DNA from: Solwaraspora sp. WMMA2065
GTDB taxonomy: Bacteria > Actinomycetota > Actinomycetes > Mycobacteriales > Micromonosporaceae
Assembly (NCBI RefSeq): GCF_030345075.1
Contig: NZ_CP128361.1
Location: 3,968,001-4,032,000 of the forward strand
DNA: 64,000 bases
Direction of reading: 5' to 3'
The notes beneath the pieces were generated by a model. That model was not told where the DNA came from. It did no database searches and saw only the letters and a program-made list of their open reading frames with translations. Below are positions 1 to 8,862 of the stretch, one piece after another. The stretch's first letter is position 1. Each line of letters opens with the position of its first letter. The position numbers were made by a program, and so were the translations under genes.

Positions 1-1263
1 CGAGAAGTGGCCGGGACGCACCCGGGCACCGAGCCGGACCATCCCGTCGTGGGCCACCGGGGTGAGCGCCGCGCCGGCGACCGGGCCGGCCGCCGGGTCC
101 GGGTCGGTTCCGCCCCGGGCCAGCAGCCGCAGGAAGTGCGACTTGCCGGTGCCGTTGGCCCCGAGCACCGCGACCCGGTCGCCGTACCAGATCTCCAGGT
201 CGAACGGGTAGGTCAGCCCATCCAGCTCCAGTTGCTCACAGATCACCGCCCGCTTGCCGGTGCGGCCGCCGGACAGCCGCATCCGCAGCGACTGGTCCTT
301 CGGTGGCAGCGGCGGCGGGCCGGCCTCCTCGAACTTGCGCAGCCGGGTCTGCGCGGCCTGGTACCGCGAGGCCAACCCGTCGTTGTACGCCGCCTTCTGC
401 TTGTACATCAGCATCAGTTCGCGCAGTTTCTCGTGCTCCTCGTCCCAACGGCGGCGCTGCTCCTCCAGCCGGGCGTGCCGGGCGACCCGCGCGGAGTGCC
501 AGCTGGCGAAGCCGCCCGGATGGGTCCAGGCGGAGCCGCCTTCGACGGCGACCACCCGGTCGGCGGTCTGGGCCAGCAACTCCCGGTCGTGCGAGACGTA
601 GAGCACCGACTTGGTCGACTCGCGCAGCCGCTGCTCCAGCCACCGTTTCCCGGGTACGTCGAGGAAGTTGTCCGGCTCGTCGAGCAGCAGCACCTCGTCG
701 GTGCCGCGCAGCAGCAGCTCCAACGCGAACCGTTTCTGTTGTCCACCCGAGAGGGTCCGGACCGGACGGTCCCGGACCCGGTCCCACGGCAGGTCCAGCA
801 CTGCGGTGGCCACCGTGTCGAAGACGACCTCGGCCTCGTAGCCGCCGGCTTCGCCCCAGGCGGCGAGGGCGTTGGCGTACCCGATCTGGGTTTTTTCGGC
901 GGCGGCCGGGGTGGTGCCGGCGGCCTCAGCGGCGTGCACGGCCCGTTCGGCGGCGGCGAGCCGTTCTCCTGCGGCCCGCAGCGGCGGCGGGGCGAGCGAC
1001 AGTGCCAGGTCGGCGAGTGTACGGTCGTCGCCGATCATGCCGATGAACTGCCGCATCACGCCGAGCCCGCCGGCGCGGGCGACTGCTCCGGTGGCCACCG
1101 GCAGGTCACCGGCGACCATCCGCAGCAGCGTCGTCTTGCCGGCGCCGTTCGGGCCGACCAGCGCCACTTTGGCGCCCTCGCCGACCCGGAACGACACGTC
1201 GGCAAAGAGCTCCCGACCATCCGGCAGGGTGTGCCCTACCGCGGCCACGTCCACGTATCCCAC
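1..1263 (-). CDS. ABC-F family ATPase, 3' end cut by window
   Basis: Soluble tandem-ATPase protein of the ABC-F family, whose members act on the ribosome (translation factors or antibiotic-resistance proteins) and have no membrane domain. The first nucleotide-binding domain is complete: Walker A GPNGAGKTT at residues 37-45, signature LSGGQQKRF at about 171-179, Walker B VLLLDEP at about 191-197. A charged linker (about 215-270) leads into a second domain with Walker A GANGTGKS, and the frame then runs off the window edge. The GTG at 1263 is chosen because it gives the usual short N-terminus (MGYVDVAAVGH) before the first beta strand; GTG at 1284 is an in-frame alternative. Family certain; substrate or role (housekeeping versus resistance) not decidable here. 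Confidence 0.9.
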   Translation of the reverse strand, partial: MGYVDVAAVGHTLPDGRELFADVSFRVGEGAKVALVGPNGAGKTTLLRMVAGDLPVATGAVARAGGLGVMRQFIGMIGDDRTLADLALSLAPPPLRAAGERLAAAERAVHAAEAAGTTPAAAEKTQIGYANALAAWGEAGGYEAEVVFDTVATAVLDLPWDRVRDRPVRTLSGGQQKRFALELLLRGTDEVLLLDEPDNFLDVPGKRWLEQRLRESTKSVLYVSHDRELLAQTADRVVAVEGGSAWTHPGGFASWHSARVARHARLEEQRRRWDEEHEKLRELMLMYKQKAAYNDGLASRYQAAQTRLRKFEEAGPPPLPPKDQSLRMRLSGGRTGKRAVICEQLELDGLTYPFDLEIWYGDRVAVLGANGTGKSHFLRLLARGGTDPDPAAGPVAGAALTPVAHDGMVRLGARVRPGHFS

Positions 1264-1358
1264 CCCGGCATGGTGCCTGATCACCCTGGCTGTCGGCAGC
1301 TGAGATTCGCGCCACCGGGTGAGCGACTGGCACTGGCACTGGCGAACCGGGGTGGCGG

Positions 1359-1991
1359 TCAGTCGGCGTGGTGAGTGACCCGCAGCACCCGGTAGCCCTT
1401 CTGGCTGGCGTGCCGGTCCACCTGCCAGCCCTGGTCGCGCAGCCACTGCTGCACCGAATCGCCGCCCAGGTAGCGGGCGATGACCAGCCAGCCGACGCCG
1501 CCCGGGGCGAGGCGGGGCAGCCAGCGGGTGAGCAGGGCGTGCAGTTCCGCCTTGCCGACCCGGATCGGCGGGTTGGACCACAGCTGGGTGAAGGTGAGCT
1601 CCGGCGGCACGCGGTCCGGATCGGCAACCCGGACCCGGTCGGCGACGCCGAGCCGGTCGGCGTTGAGCAGGGTGAGCTCGCGGGCGCGGGCGTTCACGTC
1701 CACCGCGTGGACCGTTGCGGCTGGCGCCTGGTCGGCCAGCACACAGGTGATCGGGCCGTACCCGCAGCCGAGGTCGAGGAAGGGGCCGGGGTCGGTCGGT
1801 GCGGGCAGGTCGGCCTTGCGCAGCAGTACGGCGGTGCCCGGGTCGAGCCGGCCGGCGGAGAACACTCCGGCGGCGACGGTCAGGGTGTAGTCGCGGCCGG
1901 CGACCGCGAAGTCGATCTCCGACCGTACGTCCGCGGTGCCGGGCTGCGGGCTGAAGTAGTGGTCGCCGGTCACCGGGGCATTGTCGCCCAA
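1359..1991 (-). CDS. Class I SAM-dependent methyltransferase, RsmC-like
   Basis: Predicted methyltransferase of 210 residues. Motif I is DLGCGYG (SAM binding), an acidic VDVN follows for the ribose, and the catalytic-type NPPI motif sits before the C-terminal half. NPP(F/Y/I) is the signature of methyltransferases acting on an exocyclic amino group of a base, and the closest known group is the RsmC/RlmG class (16S/23S rRNA guanine N2). The protein is about half the length of E. coli RsmC, matching the single-domain versions common in actinomycetes. The start taken is TTG at 1991; the in-frame GTG at 1973 (VTGDHYF) is equally possible because neither has a clear ribosome-binding site. It lies 95 bp downstream of the ABC-F gene on the same strand. 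The target RNA is inferred. Confidence 0.8.
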   Translation of the reverse strand: MGDNAPVTGDHYFSPQPGTADVRSEIDFAVAGRDYTLTVAAGVFSAGRLDPGTAVLLRKADLPAPTDPGPFLDLGCGYGPITCVLADQAPAATVHAVDVNARARELTLLNADRLGVADRVRVADPDRVPPELTFTQLWSNPPIRVGKAELHALLTRWLPRLAPGGVGWLVIARYLGGDSVQQWLRDQGWQVDRHASQKGYRVLRVTHHAD

Positions 1992-2095
1992 CCCGGGGTA
2001 CGGCGTTGACGGCGGTCACCACGATCGATAGGGCTTATGCCCGATCTTCAATTGATGCAAGTCTTGACCGGCAGCTCTCCCCCCAATCCGTCCGT

Positions 2096-2101
2096 TACTC
2101 T
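2096..2101 (+). promoter_or_regulatory. -10 element for a probably leaderless mRNA
   Basis: TACTCT fits the TANNNT -10 consensus and ends 7 nt before the ATG at 2109, which would make the start codon the transcription start. No Shine-Dalgarno sequence precedes that ATG. No convincing -35 hexamer is present at 16-18 nt. Inferred from spacing only. Confidence 0.45.
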
Positions 2102-2108
2102 GTGCGAT

Positions 2109-3569
2109 ATGACGTACGGGTACGAATCCGGCGCGGACCGCCGGCAGATTCGACCCGATCAATCGGCTCGGCCTCCGAGGTCCGCCGGTGTACCGCCGAC
2201 GCCACCGCGCCCCCGGCCCCAGCCGACACCCCGAGCACACCCGGGTGGACAGCCGTCACCGCGACCGCGTCTCGGGGCCCAGCCGCCGCCGGGAGCACAT
2301 CCCCGCGCTCAGCCCCAACCGCGTCCCCGCGCTCAGCCCCAACCGCATCCTGGGTTGGCGAGTCGACCGCCGCCTGCCGCACCGCCGCTGAGCGCCGGGC
2401 CCGCGCACCACGCCATGCCGCCTGGCACCGGGCCGGCGCACTACGCCGTACCGCCGCCAGGCGTCGCGCCGCCGCAGCGTGGTGCCGGCCCGGCACACTA
2501 CGCTGTGCCACCGCCGCAGGCGTTCCGGCCGCCGCCCCAGGCGTTCCGGCCGCCGGCCCAGGCATACCGGCCGCCGCCCCAGGCGTTCCGGCCGCCGGCC
2601 CAGGCATACCGGCCGCCGCCCCCACCGGGACCGGCGGGCGGCGCGCCGCCGGGCAGCGGACCTGCTGCGGTCGGATCGTCCCGGAGCCCCGGGGCACGTC
2701 GTCAGACCGGACGCCGGCGACCGGGCACCGCCCCGCCGCCGGGCAGGACCCCCCGACCGAGTCGACACCCGACCGACCGTCCCACTGACCCTCAGGGCCG
2801 GCGACCGGCCGGGCCGGCCACGGCAGTGTGGTCGTCGACGAAGCTGTGGCAGGTCGTGATCAGCGGTGTCGCCGTCCTGCTGATGCTCGGCGTCTGCGGG
2901 CTGAGCTCGTACTTCATCGTCGTCGACGAACGTAACGGACGTGCGGCGGCGGGTGCCCCGGTGGCGGCACCGACGGTGGTCCCCCGGGACGTCAGCTCCC
3001 GGGAGGCCGATCCGCAGCCGCTCACCGTCGAGGAGGTCTTCCCGACCGGTGACATCGTGATCGACCCGGCCGAGCCGCCCTACCGGCTGCTGAAAACCCA
3101 GATCGAGGAGCGCTGCCGGGCGGCGGTCGCCGGCGATATCGGCACCCTGCTCGACGAACTCGGCTGCAACCAGGTGGTCCGCGGCACGCTACGGTCACCG
3201 ACCGGCGAGTACCTGATCACCACCGGGGTGTTCAACCTGGCCGACGCCTCCGCCGCGGAATGGGCACACACCCGGATCAAGCCGATGGTCGATGAGGAGA
3301 AGGGCCGCTTTCAGGGCATGATCGCCGACGAGGGGACCGAGGCGATCGCGCTCTCCTCCGCCCAGGTCGGCTGGCACTCGCTCGGCCACTTCCTGATGTA
3401 CTGCGTGATCGCCCGCGCCGACAGCGAACCGGTGCCCGCCGACGACCCGTATGCCCGGCAGATCCTCTTCGACATGCTGCAACTACACCTGCAGGCGAAC
3501 GTGCTGGAGAAGCGGGCAGTGCAACCGGCGTCGACCGAGGCGGCGCCGGCCGAGGCGGCTGCGCCGTGA
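2109..3569 (+). CDS. Proline-rich single-pass membrane protein, function unknown
   Basis: 486 residues when started at ATG 2109; an upstream in-frame ATG at 2037 would add 24 residues without better signals. The first ~225 residues are cytoplasmic, very rich in Pro/Arg/Gln/Ala, with alternating QAFRPP / QAYRPP repeats (DNA about 2515-2620). One hydrophobic helix (about residues 235-257, VVISGVAVLLMLGVCGLSS) is followed by an exported region. The exported domain (about 315-450) is well conserved-looking, with two cysteines near EERC and LGCN that could pair and a third at LMYC. Topology resembles actinobacterial proteins with disordered N-termini and a small extracytoplasmic domain. I do not recognise the domain. 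It converges with truA 7 bp away. Confidence 0.75.
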   Translation: MTYGYESGADRRQIRPDQSARPPRSAGVPPTPPRPRPQPTPRAHPGGQPSPRPRLGAQPPPGAHPRAQPQPRPRAQPQPHPGLASRPPPAAPPLSAGPAHHAMPPGTGPAHYAVPPPGVAPPQRGAGPAHYAVPPPQAFRPPPQAFRPPAQAYRPPPQAFRPPAQAYRPPPPPGPAGGAPPGSGPAAVGSSRSPGARRQTGRRRPGTAPPPGRTPRPSRHPTDRPTDPQGRRPAGPATAVWSSTKLWQVVISGVAVLLMLGVCGLSSYFIVVDERNGRAAAGAPVAAPTVVPRDVSSREADPQPLTVEEVFPTGDIVIDPAEPPYRLLKTQIEERCRAAVAGDIGTLLDELGCNQVVRGTLRSPTGEYLITTGVFNLADASAAEWAHTRIKPMVDEEKGRFQGMIADEGTEAIALSSAQVGWHSLGHFLMYCVIARADSEPVPADDPYARQILFDMLQLHLQANVLEKRAVQPASTEAAPAEAAAP

Positions 3570-3576
3570 CCGACGG

Positions 3577-4410
3577 TCAGCCGACGACCGGTAGCCGCAG
3601 CCGGCGGGTGACGCTGGCGCGGGCCGCGTAACCTGCCGGGTCGGTGGGGTAGCCGACCTCGACCAGGGTAAGTCCGTGTGGCGGGGCGACGGTGACCTCA
3701 CTGGACCGTTCCCGCCGGGTCAGCAGGCTGCCCGGCCAGTCGACCGGCCGGCGGCCGTCACCGACGAACAGCATCGCCCCGACCAGGCTACGCACCATCG
3801 CCTGGCAGAACGCGTCCGCCTGTACGGTGCCGATGAGTGTCCCGTCCGCGTCCCGGTGCCAGTCCAGCCGGGTGATCTGCCGGATCGTGGTGGCGTGCTC
3901 CTTGCGCCGGCAGTACGCGGCGAAGTCGTGCTCGCCGACCAGCTCGGCGGCGGCGGCGTTCAGCGCGGCCAGGTCGAGCGGACGCGGCCAGGCGAGCGTG
4001 TCGTGCCGGCGCAGCGGCTCCGCACCGTACGGGGCGTCGGTGACCCGGTACGCGTACCGCCGGTAGGTGGCCGCGAACCGGGCATCGAAGTCGACCGGCA
4101 CCTCGGTGACCGCCCGCACCCGGACGTCGCGGGGCAGCGTACCGGCGAACCGGCGCAGTAGCGTCGCGGCCCGTTCGCTCCACACCTCGGCCGGCACGTC
4201 GAGGTGGCACACCTGGCCGGTGGCGTGCACCCCCGCGTCGGTACGCCCGGCCACGGTCAGCCCGAGCGCGACGCCCGGCCCGAACGCCCGGTCCAGGGCC
4301 TCGATCAGCACCCCGGCGACGGTCCGCCGCTGCGGTTGCACCGCCCAGCCGGAAAAGTCGGTGCCGTCGTACGCGACATCGAGCCGCAGCCGGACGTCCC
4401 CCTGCCGCAC
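3577..4410 (-). CDS. truA: tRNA pseudouridine(38-40) synthase TruA
   Basis: Converts U38, U39 and U40 in the anticodon arm of many tRNAs to pseudouridine. 277 residues, the usual length. The catalytic aspartate lies in GRTDAGVHATGQ (about residues 55-66), and the N-terminal LRLDVAYDGTDFSGW and the C-terminal FCQAMVRSLVGAM motifs are typical. The start is GTG at 4410 with AGGAGG five bases upstream, which settles it. It sits downstream of rplQ, as in many bacteria, but a strong hairpin (4465-4506) and a tandem repeat lie between them, so it may be only partly cotranscribed. Confidence 0.96.
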   Translation of the reverse strand: MRQGDVRLRLDVAYDGTDFSGWAVQPQRRTVAGVLIEALDRAFGPGVALGLTVAGRTDAGVHATGQVCHLDVPAEVWSERAATLLRRFAGTLPRDVRVRAVTEVPVDFDARFAATYRRYAYRVTDAPYGAEPLRRHDTLAWPRPLDLAALNAAAAELVGEHDFAAYCRRKEHATTIRQITRLDWHRDADGTLIGTVQADAFCQAMVRSLVGAMLFVGDGRRPVDWPGSLLTRRERSSEVTVAPPHGLTLVEVGYPTDPAGYAARASVTRRLRLPVVG

Positions 4411-4423
4411 CTGATCCTCCTGC

Positions 4424-4463
4424 GTCGCGTGGTTGCCGGAAAGGTCGCGTGGTTGCCGGAAAG
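4424..4463. repeat. Tandem 20-bp direct repeat, two copies
   Basis: Two perfect, abutting copies (4424-4443 and 4444-4463) of a unit starting GTCGCGTGG and ending CCGGAAAG. They lie between the truA ribosome-binding site and the rplQ hairpin, so both would be transcribed into the truA 5' region. A recent slippage duplication or a repeated protein/RNA site are both possible. Confidence 0.85.
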
Positions 4464-4464
4464 A

Positions 4465-4506
4465 CGGTGGGACCCGGCGCTGCTGTCGCAGCGCCGGGTC
4501 CCACCG
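4465..4506 (-). terminator. Hairpin downstream of rplQ
   Basis: Perfect 19-bp inverted repeat (4465-4483 with 4488-4506) with the 4-nt loop TGTC, starting about 18 bp past the rplQ stop. There is no T-tract, as is frequent for actinomycete terminators. It probably ends or attenuates the infA-rplQ operon. Confidence 0.7.
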
Positions 4507-4524
4507 GTTGTGGTCGTCGCCGAC

Positions 4525-5100
4525 TCAGGCCTTGTTCTCGCCGTCGCCGGCCGGGGCGGCCTGGGTGGCAGCGGTGTCGGTGTCACCGGAGGCCGACACC
4601 GGCGGCTCGGCGTCCTGGTCGGCCGCGGCGTCCGCGTCGGTACGCGCGGCCGGCGCCTCGTCGGCACCGGCGAGCGCCTCAACCTTGTCCTGCTGGGCGG
4701 CTGCCCGACGGTCGGCCTTGGCCGGCGCCGGGGTGGTCATCACCAGCTCCTCGACCAGTTCGATGATCGCCATGGGGGCGTTGTCCCCCTTGCGCGGGCC
4801 GGTCTTCACGATCCGGGTGTAGCCACCCGGACGGTTGGCGAACCGGGGCGCGATCTGGTCGAACAGCTCGAAGACCACGTCCTTGTCCCGCACGACGGTC
4901 AGCACCCGACGGCGCGAGTGCAGGTCGCCCCGCTTGGCCTTGGTGATCAGCTGCTCCGCGAGGGGACGCAGCCGCTTCGCCTTGGTCTCGGTGGTCTTGA
5001 TCTTGCCGTACCGGAACAGCGAGGTGGCCAGGTTGGCCAGCATCATCCGCTCGTGCGCGGGGCTGCCGCCGAGGCGGGGGCCCTTGGTGGGCGTGGGCAT
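4525..5100 (-). CDS. rplQ: 50S ribosomal protein bL17, long acidic tail
   Basis: Large-subunit protein near the peptide exit tunnel. Residues 1-118 are the normal L17 fold ([17 protein letters not shown] start, GGYTRIVK core). Residues about 125-191 form an Ala/Asp/Glu/Thr-rich, probably disordered tail not present in E. coli L17 (127 residues). ATG at 5100 is preceded by GAGGAG eight bases upstream. Last gene of the alpha operon, 34 bp after rpoA. Confidence 0.97.
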   Translation of the reverse strand: MPTPTKGPRLGGSPAHERMMLANLATSLFRYGKIKTTETKAKRLRPLAEQLITKAKRGDLHSRRRVLTVVRDKDVVFELFDQIAPRFANRPGGYTRIVKTGPRKGDNAPMAIIELVEELVMTTPAPAKADRRAAAQQDKVEALAGADEAPAARTDADAAADQDAEPPVSASGDTDTAATQAAPAGDGENKA

Positions 5101-5134
5101 GGTTGGTGCTCCTCAGTGGTGGCGGCAGCCGGCG

Positions 5135-6157
5135 TTACAGCTGCTCGGTCTCGCGGTAGTCGTCGGTGTCGTAGTCGGCTTCGCTGAAGGAGTCCACGAC
5201 GTGTGCCGGGTCGAAGTTGGGCGCCGAATCCTTCAGGCCCAGCCCCATCCCGGCGAGCTTCATCTTGACCTCGTCGATCGACTTCTGACCGAAATTCCTT
5301 ATATCGAGGAGGTCCGCCTCGGTCCGCCCGATCAGCTCGCCGACGCTGTTGATGCCCTCGCGCTTGAGGCAGTTGTACGACCGTACGGTCAGGTCCAGCT
5401 CCTCGATCGGCAGCGCCAGGTCGGCGGCCAGCTGGGCGTCCTGCGGCGACGGCCCGATGTCGATGCCCTCAGCGGTCTCGTCCAGCTCGCGGGCCAGGCC
5501 GAACAGCTCGACCAGGGTGGAGCCGGCCGAGGCCAGCGCGGTACGCGGCCCGATCGACGCCTTGGTCTCGACGTCGATGATCAGCCGGTCGAAGTCGGTC
5601 CGCTGCTCGACCCGGGTCGCCTCCACCCGGTAGGTGACCTTGAGCACCGGCGAGTAGATCGAGTCGACCGGGATCCGGCCGATCTCGGCGCCCGCCTGCT
5701 TGTTCTGCGCGGCGGTGACGTACCCGCGGCCCCGCTCGACGGTGAGCTCCATGTCGAGGCGGCCCTTGCCGTTGAGGGTGGCCAGTTTGAGGTCCGGGTT
5801 GTGTACCGAGACCCCGGCCGGCGGCTGGATGTCACCGGCGGTCACGTCACCGGGGCCCTGCTTGCGCAGGTACATGCTGACCGGCTCGTCGTGCTCGGAG
5901 CTGACGCACAGCTCCTTGACGTTCATGACCAGCTCGACCACGTCCTCTTTGACGCCGGGGATCGTGGTGAACTCGTGCAGCACGCCGTCGATCTTGATGC
6001 TGGTGACCGCCGCGCCCGGAATGGAGCTGAGCAGCGTACGCCGCAGCGAGTTGCCGAGCGTGTAGCCGAAACCCGGCTCCAACGGCTCGATGGTGAACAG
6101 GGACCTCGTGTCGCTGATCGACTCCTCGGACAGAGTCGGCCGCTGGCTGATGAGCAC
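5135..6157 (-). CDS. rpoA: RNA polymerase subunit alpha
   Basis: Assembles as a dimer to nucleate core RNA polymerase; its C-terminal domain binds UP elements and activators. 340 residues: N-terminal assembly domain to about residue 230 ([12 protein letters not shown], motifs for beta contact), flexible linker, then the helix-hairpin-helix C-terminal domain ([28 protein letters not shown]), and a short acidic tail. The start is GTG at 6157 with GGAGAA just upstream. It follows rpsD after 127 bp that contains two copies of a short palindrome. Confidence 0.98.
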   Translation of the reverse strand: MLISQRPTLSEESISDTRSLFTIEPLEPGFGYTLGNSLRRTLLSSIPGAAVTSIKIDGVLHEFTTIPGVKEDVVELVMNVKELCVSSEHDEPVSMYLRKQGPGDVTAGDIQPPAGVSVHNPDLKLATLNGKGRLDMELTVERGRGYVTAAQNKQAGAEIGRIPVDSIYSPVLKVTYRVEATRVEQRTDFDRLIIDVETKASIGPRTALASAGSTLVELFGLARELDETAEGIDIGPSPQDAQLAADLALPIEELDLTVRSYNCLKREGINSVGELIGRTEADLLDIRNFGQKSIDEVKMKLAGMGLGLKDSAPNFDPAHVVDSFSEADYDTDDYRETEQL

Positions 6158-6210
6158 GTACTTCTCCTTGGGTCGGGGCGACCGCTATATGACGCCCGTC
6201 GGTCGTGCGC

Positions 6211-6277
6211 CCGTCGACGGGGGCCGGGCCGGTGCCGTACGTCGGTGACGCCGGTCGACCGCGACCCCCGTCGACGG
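6211..6277. repeat. Palindrome CCGTCGACGG present twice between rpsD and rpoA
   Basis: The 10-bp palindrome CCGTCGACGG occurs at 6211-6220 and 6268-6277; the second is extended to a CCCCCGTCGACGGGGG hairpin (6265-6280) directly after the rpsD stop. It may be an RNA processing or attenuation structure, or a DNA site. Function inferred only from position. Confidence 0.6.
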
Positions 6278-6284
6278 GGGTGGC

Positions 6285-6911
6285 TCACTTCGAGTAGAGC
6301 TCGACGATCAGCTGCTCCTGAACCTGCGTGTCGATCGTCTGACGCGCCGGCATGGAGTGCACGAGGATCTTCATCTGGCTGGGGATCGCCTCCAGCCAGG
6401 CCGGGACGGTCTTGGAACCGGCCTCGCCCTGGGCGACCAGGAACGGGGTCAGCTCCTTCGACTTCGTCCGCACCTCGACGATGTCGTGCTCCTTGACGCG
6501 GAACGAGGGGATGTCGACCTTCTTGCCGTTGACCATGAAGTGCCCGTGCTTGACCAGCTGGCGCGCCATGTCCCGGGACTTGGCGTAGCCAGCCCGGTAC
6601 ACGACGTTGTCCAGCCGGGACTCCAGGATCTGCAGCAGCACCTCACCGGTCTTCGCCTGCTTGGCCACTGCTTCCTCGTAGTAGCCGCGGAACTGCTTCT
6701 CCAGCACGCCGTACACCCGGCGGGCCTTCTGCTTCTCCCGCAGCTGGAGGAGGTACTCGGTCTCCTTGGTCCGGCCGCGGCCGTGCTGGCCGGGTGGGAA
6801 GGGCCGGGATTCGAACGGGCACTTCGGCCCATCGCACTTGCTGCCCTTGAGGAACAGCTTCATCTTCTCCCGCCGGCAACGGCGGCAGTCAGCACCCGTG
6901 TAACGAGCCAT
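6285..6911 (-). CDS. rpsD: 30S ribosomal protein uS4, zinc-binding form
   Basis: Primary 16S rRNA-binding protein that nucleates the small-subunit body; in many bacteria it represses the alpha operon. 208 residues. The N-terminus keeps the four cysteines of the C+ (zinc) form: C9 and C12 in CRRC, then the pair in KCDGPKC. The S4 RNA-binding domain starts near LDNVVYRAGYAKS. ATG at 6911 follows AGGAAGAG. Actinomycetes often carry both C+ and C- paralogs; only this copy is in the window. Confidence 0.97.
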   Translation of the reverse strand: MARYTGADCRRCRREKMKLFLKGSKCDGPKCPFESRPFPPGQHGRGRTKETEYLLQLREKQKARRVYGVLEKQFRGYYEEAVAKQAKTGEVLLQILESRLDNVVYRAGYAKSRDMARQLVKHGHFMVNGKKVDIPSFRVKEHDIVEVRTKSKELTPFLVAQGEAGSKTVPAWLEAIPSQMKILVHSMPARQTIDTQVQEQLIVELYSK

Positions 6912-6925
6912 CTCTTCCTAACCTC

Positions 6926-7333
6926 TCAGACCCGGCGACGCTTCGGCGGACGGCACCCGTTGTGCGGCTGCGGCGTGACATCGGAGATCTGCCCGACCTC
7001 CAGGCCGACGGCCTGCAACGAACGGATGGCGGTCTCCCGGCCGGAGCCGGGGCCCTTGACGAAGACGTCGACCTTGCGCATGCCGTGCTCCATCGCCCGC
7101 CGGGCGGCGGCCTCGGCGGCCAACTGCGCGGCGAACGGCGTCGACTTGCGGGAGCCCTTGAAACCGACCTGGCCGGCGGAGGCCCAGGAGATCACCGCAC
7201 CGGTCGGGTCGGTGATCGAGACGATGGTGTTGTTGAAGGTGCTCTTGATGTGCGCCTGCCCGTGGGCGACGTTCTTGCGTTCCTTGCGCCGGACCTTCTT
7301 GACAGCGGCTCCAGCGCGAGCCTTCGGTGGCAT
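6926..7333 (-). CDS. rpsK: 30S ribosomal protein uS11
   Basis: Platform protein of the 30S subunit that contacts 16S rRNA helices near the E site. 135 residues, full length, with a basic N-terminus and the conserved [14 protein letters not shown] and [13 protein letters not shown]-terminus. GGAG lies about 12 bases before ATG 7333. Between rpsM and rpsD in canonical alpha-operon order. Confidence 0.97.
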
Positions 7334-7394
7334 AAGTTTTCTGCGCTCCTATTGAACGATCGAGGTATCCGGGCGAGCCCGGCGGCGGCCAGGA

Positions 7395-7775
7395 CTACTT
7401 CTTGCCCGGCTTCTTCTTGCCGGCGACGGTCCGCTTCGGGCCCTTGCGGGTCCGGGCGTTGGTCCGGGTGCGCTGGCCGTGCACGGGCAACCCGCGGCGG
7501 TGCCGGATGCCCTCGTAGCAGCCGATCTCCACCTTGCGGCGGATGTCTGCGGCAACCTCCCGACGCAGATCACCCTCGACCTTGAAGCTGGCCTCGATGT
7601 GATCCCGGAGCTGGACCAGCTCCTCGTCGGTGAGGTCCCGGACCCGCTTGTTCGGGTCGATGCCAGTCGCGGCAAGCGTGGCGATCGAACGGGTCCGGCC
7701 GATCCCGAAGATGTAGGTGAGCGCGATCTCCATCCGCTTCTCGCGGGGCAGATCCACGCCGACTAGACGTGCCAT
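7395..7775 (-). CDS. rpsM: 30S ribosomal protein uS13
   Basis: Head protein of the 30S subunit that contacts the 50S subunit (bridge B1) and P-site tRNA through its basic tail. 126 residues, beginning [14 protein letters not shown] and ending in a Lys-rich tail. GAGGAG sits about 10 bases before ATG 7775. The 242-bp spacer to rpmJ includes a perfect palindrome (7845-7860, CCACCC/GGGTGG around AGCT) and no gene. Confidence 0.97.
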   Translation of the reverse strand: MARLVGVDLPREKRMEIALTYIFGIGRTRSIATLAATGIDPNKRVRDLTDEELVQLRDHIEASFKVEGDLRREVAADIRRKVEIGCYEGIRHRRGLPVHGQRTRTNARTRKGPKRTVAGKKKPGKK

Positions 7776-8017
7776 GTGCGGGCGTACTCCTCAAGTGGTG
7801 TGCACGGAGGTCTGAGCCCGCCCCACCCCGGCTGCCCTCGCCGACCACCCAGCTGGGTGGGCCGGCATGCCGGGCCCCGGCCTCCGACCGGGGGTTGCGC
7901 CACGGACACGGCGACATGGTCACCGGGTGCTCGCGGCTGGGACGAGCATGTGCTGTTGTGCGATCGGCCGCCTGAACCGCCCCGTCGCCGGCCCGGCTCC
8001 TGCCGGTCGGCTCGGGG

Positions 8018-8131
8018 TCAGCCCTGGCGCTGCTTGTGCCGCGGGTCGGTGCAGATCACCATCACCCGGCCGTGCCGGCGGATCACCCGGCACTTGTTGC
8101 AGATCCTCTTGACGCTCGGCTTGACCTTCAC
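8018..8131 (-). CDS. rpmJ: 50S ribosomal protein bL36, 37 residues
   Basis: Smallest large-subunit protein. The translation from GTG 8131 ([14 protein letters not shown]...) is 37 residues with the zinc ribbon C11, C14, C27 and H32, so this is the zinc-binding (C+) form. It lies between infA and rpsM as in nearly all bacteria. Confidence 0.97.
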   Translation of the reverse strand: MKVKPSVKRICNKCRVIRRHGRVMVICTDPRHKQRQG

Positions 8132-8218
8132 GGTTTGCCTTACTTCCGTTGACGCCCGGCCGCGTACACGGTGCGGGCTTGAGGACGGACACGGGACGCC
8201 CCGGCCGCCGTCAGGCGG

Positions 8219-8440
8219 TTACTTGTAGCGATAGACGATGCGCCCGCGGGTCAGGTCGTACGGCGAAAGCTCGACGACGACCCGGTCCTCGGGCAGGATG
8301 CGGATGTAGTGCTGCCGCATCTTGCCGCTGATGTGAGCCAGCACCTTGTGGCCGTTGGCGAGCTCCACCCGGAACATTGCGTTCGGTAGTGGCTCGATCA
8401 CTCGACCTTCGATCTCGATGGCCCCGTCTTTTTTCGGCAT
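8219..8440 (-). CDS. infA: Translation initiation factor IF-1
   Basis: 73 residues forming a single S1/OB fold that occupies the 30S A site during initiation. The start is fixed at ATG 8440 by the conserved [14 protein letters not shown]; upstream in-frame codons are not coding. The conserved [13 protein letters not shown] and C-terminal [12 protein letters not shown] are present. First gene of the infA-rpmJ-rpsM-rpsK-rpsD-rpoA-rplQ operon, with a leader of about 220 nt if the promoter at 8669-8698 is right. Confidence 0.97.
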   Translation of the reverse strand: MPKKDGAIEIEGRVIEPLPNAMFRVELANGHKVLAHISGKMRQHYIRILPEDRVVVELSPYDLTRGRIVYRYK

Positions 8441-8668
8441 GTCCTCCGCTGTCCTGACGTCGGTTGCTCGGGATCGGCTCACAACACCATTCGCGGACGG
8501 ACCCGTCCGGCCTGCCGACCGTACCGATTCGACCGCGCCAGCCGCGGCTCCAGACGTCTGACGACGGGCTCGGCCCGGGTTACCGAAACCCAGGCGACAC
8601 CCGATCAGACACGGCCTGCCGAAGCGCAGAGCAGGCACGCTGGAGTGGACGCTGTGCGCCGACCTATC

Positions 8669-8698
8669 AGTGTACGCGGGTTGTCACGCGGACAGCAA
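8669..8698 (-). promoter_or_regulatory. Candidate promoter of the infA (alpha) operon
   Basis: On the minus strand TTGCTG (8693-8698), an 18-nt spacer and TACACT (8669-8674). This is a good match to the housekeeping actinomycete pattern and is the best candidate in the 422-bp gap 8441-8862. The rest of the gap holds no gene: 8756-8818 is made of short direct repeats sharing GTCAGGCCTTC, and CGGTCG/CGACCG (8819-8835) can fold as a hairpin after the DUF1707 gene. Confidence 0.5.
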
Positions 8699-8862
8699 AC
8701 CACGCGCTGCTGCGGGTCAGCATACCCGACAAAGCAGCAGGATCAGGGAGTTTACCGGCGACCCGCCGGGCGTCGGTCAGGCCTTCAGCCGCCGGGCGCC
8801 GGGCGCCGGTCAGGCCTTCGGTCGCCGGCCGACCGCTTGGCCTCCGGTGTGCGGCCGGGTGG

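Noticed and set aside
2515-2620. Repeats in the proline-rich gene considered as a CRISPR or mobile repeat
   Set aside because: The period is in frame and encodes QAFRPP/QAYRPP units; no spacers or terminal repeats.
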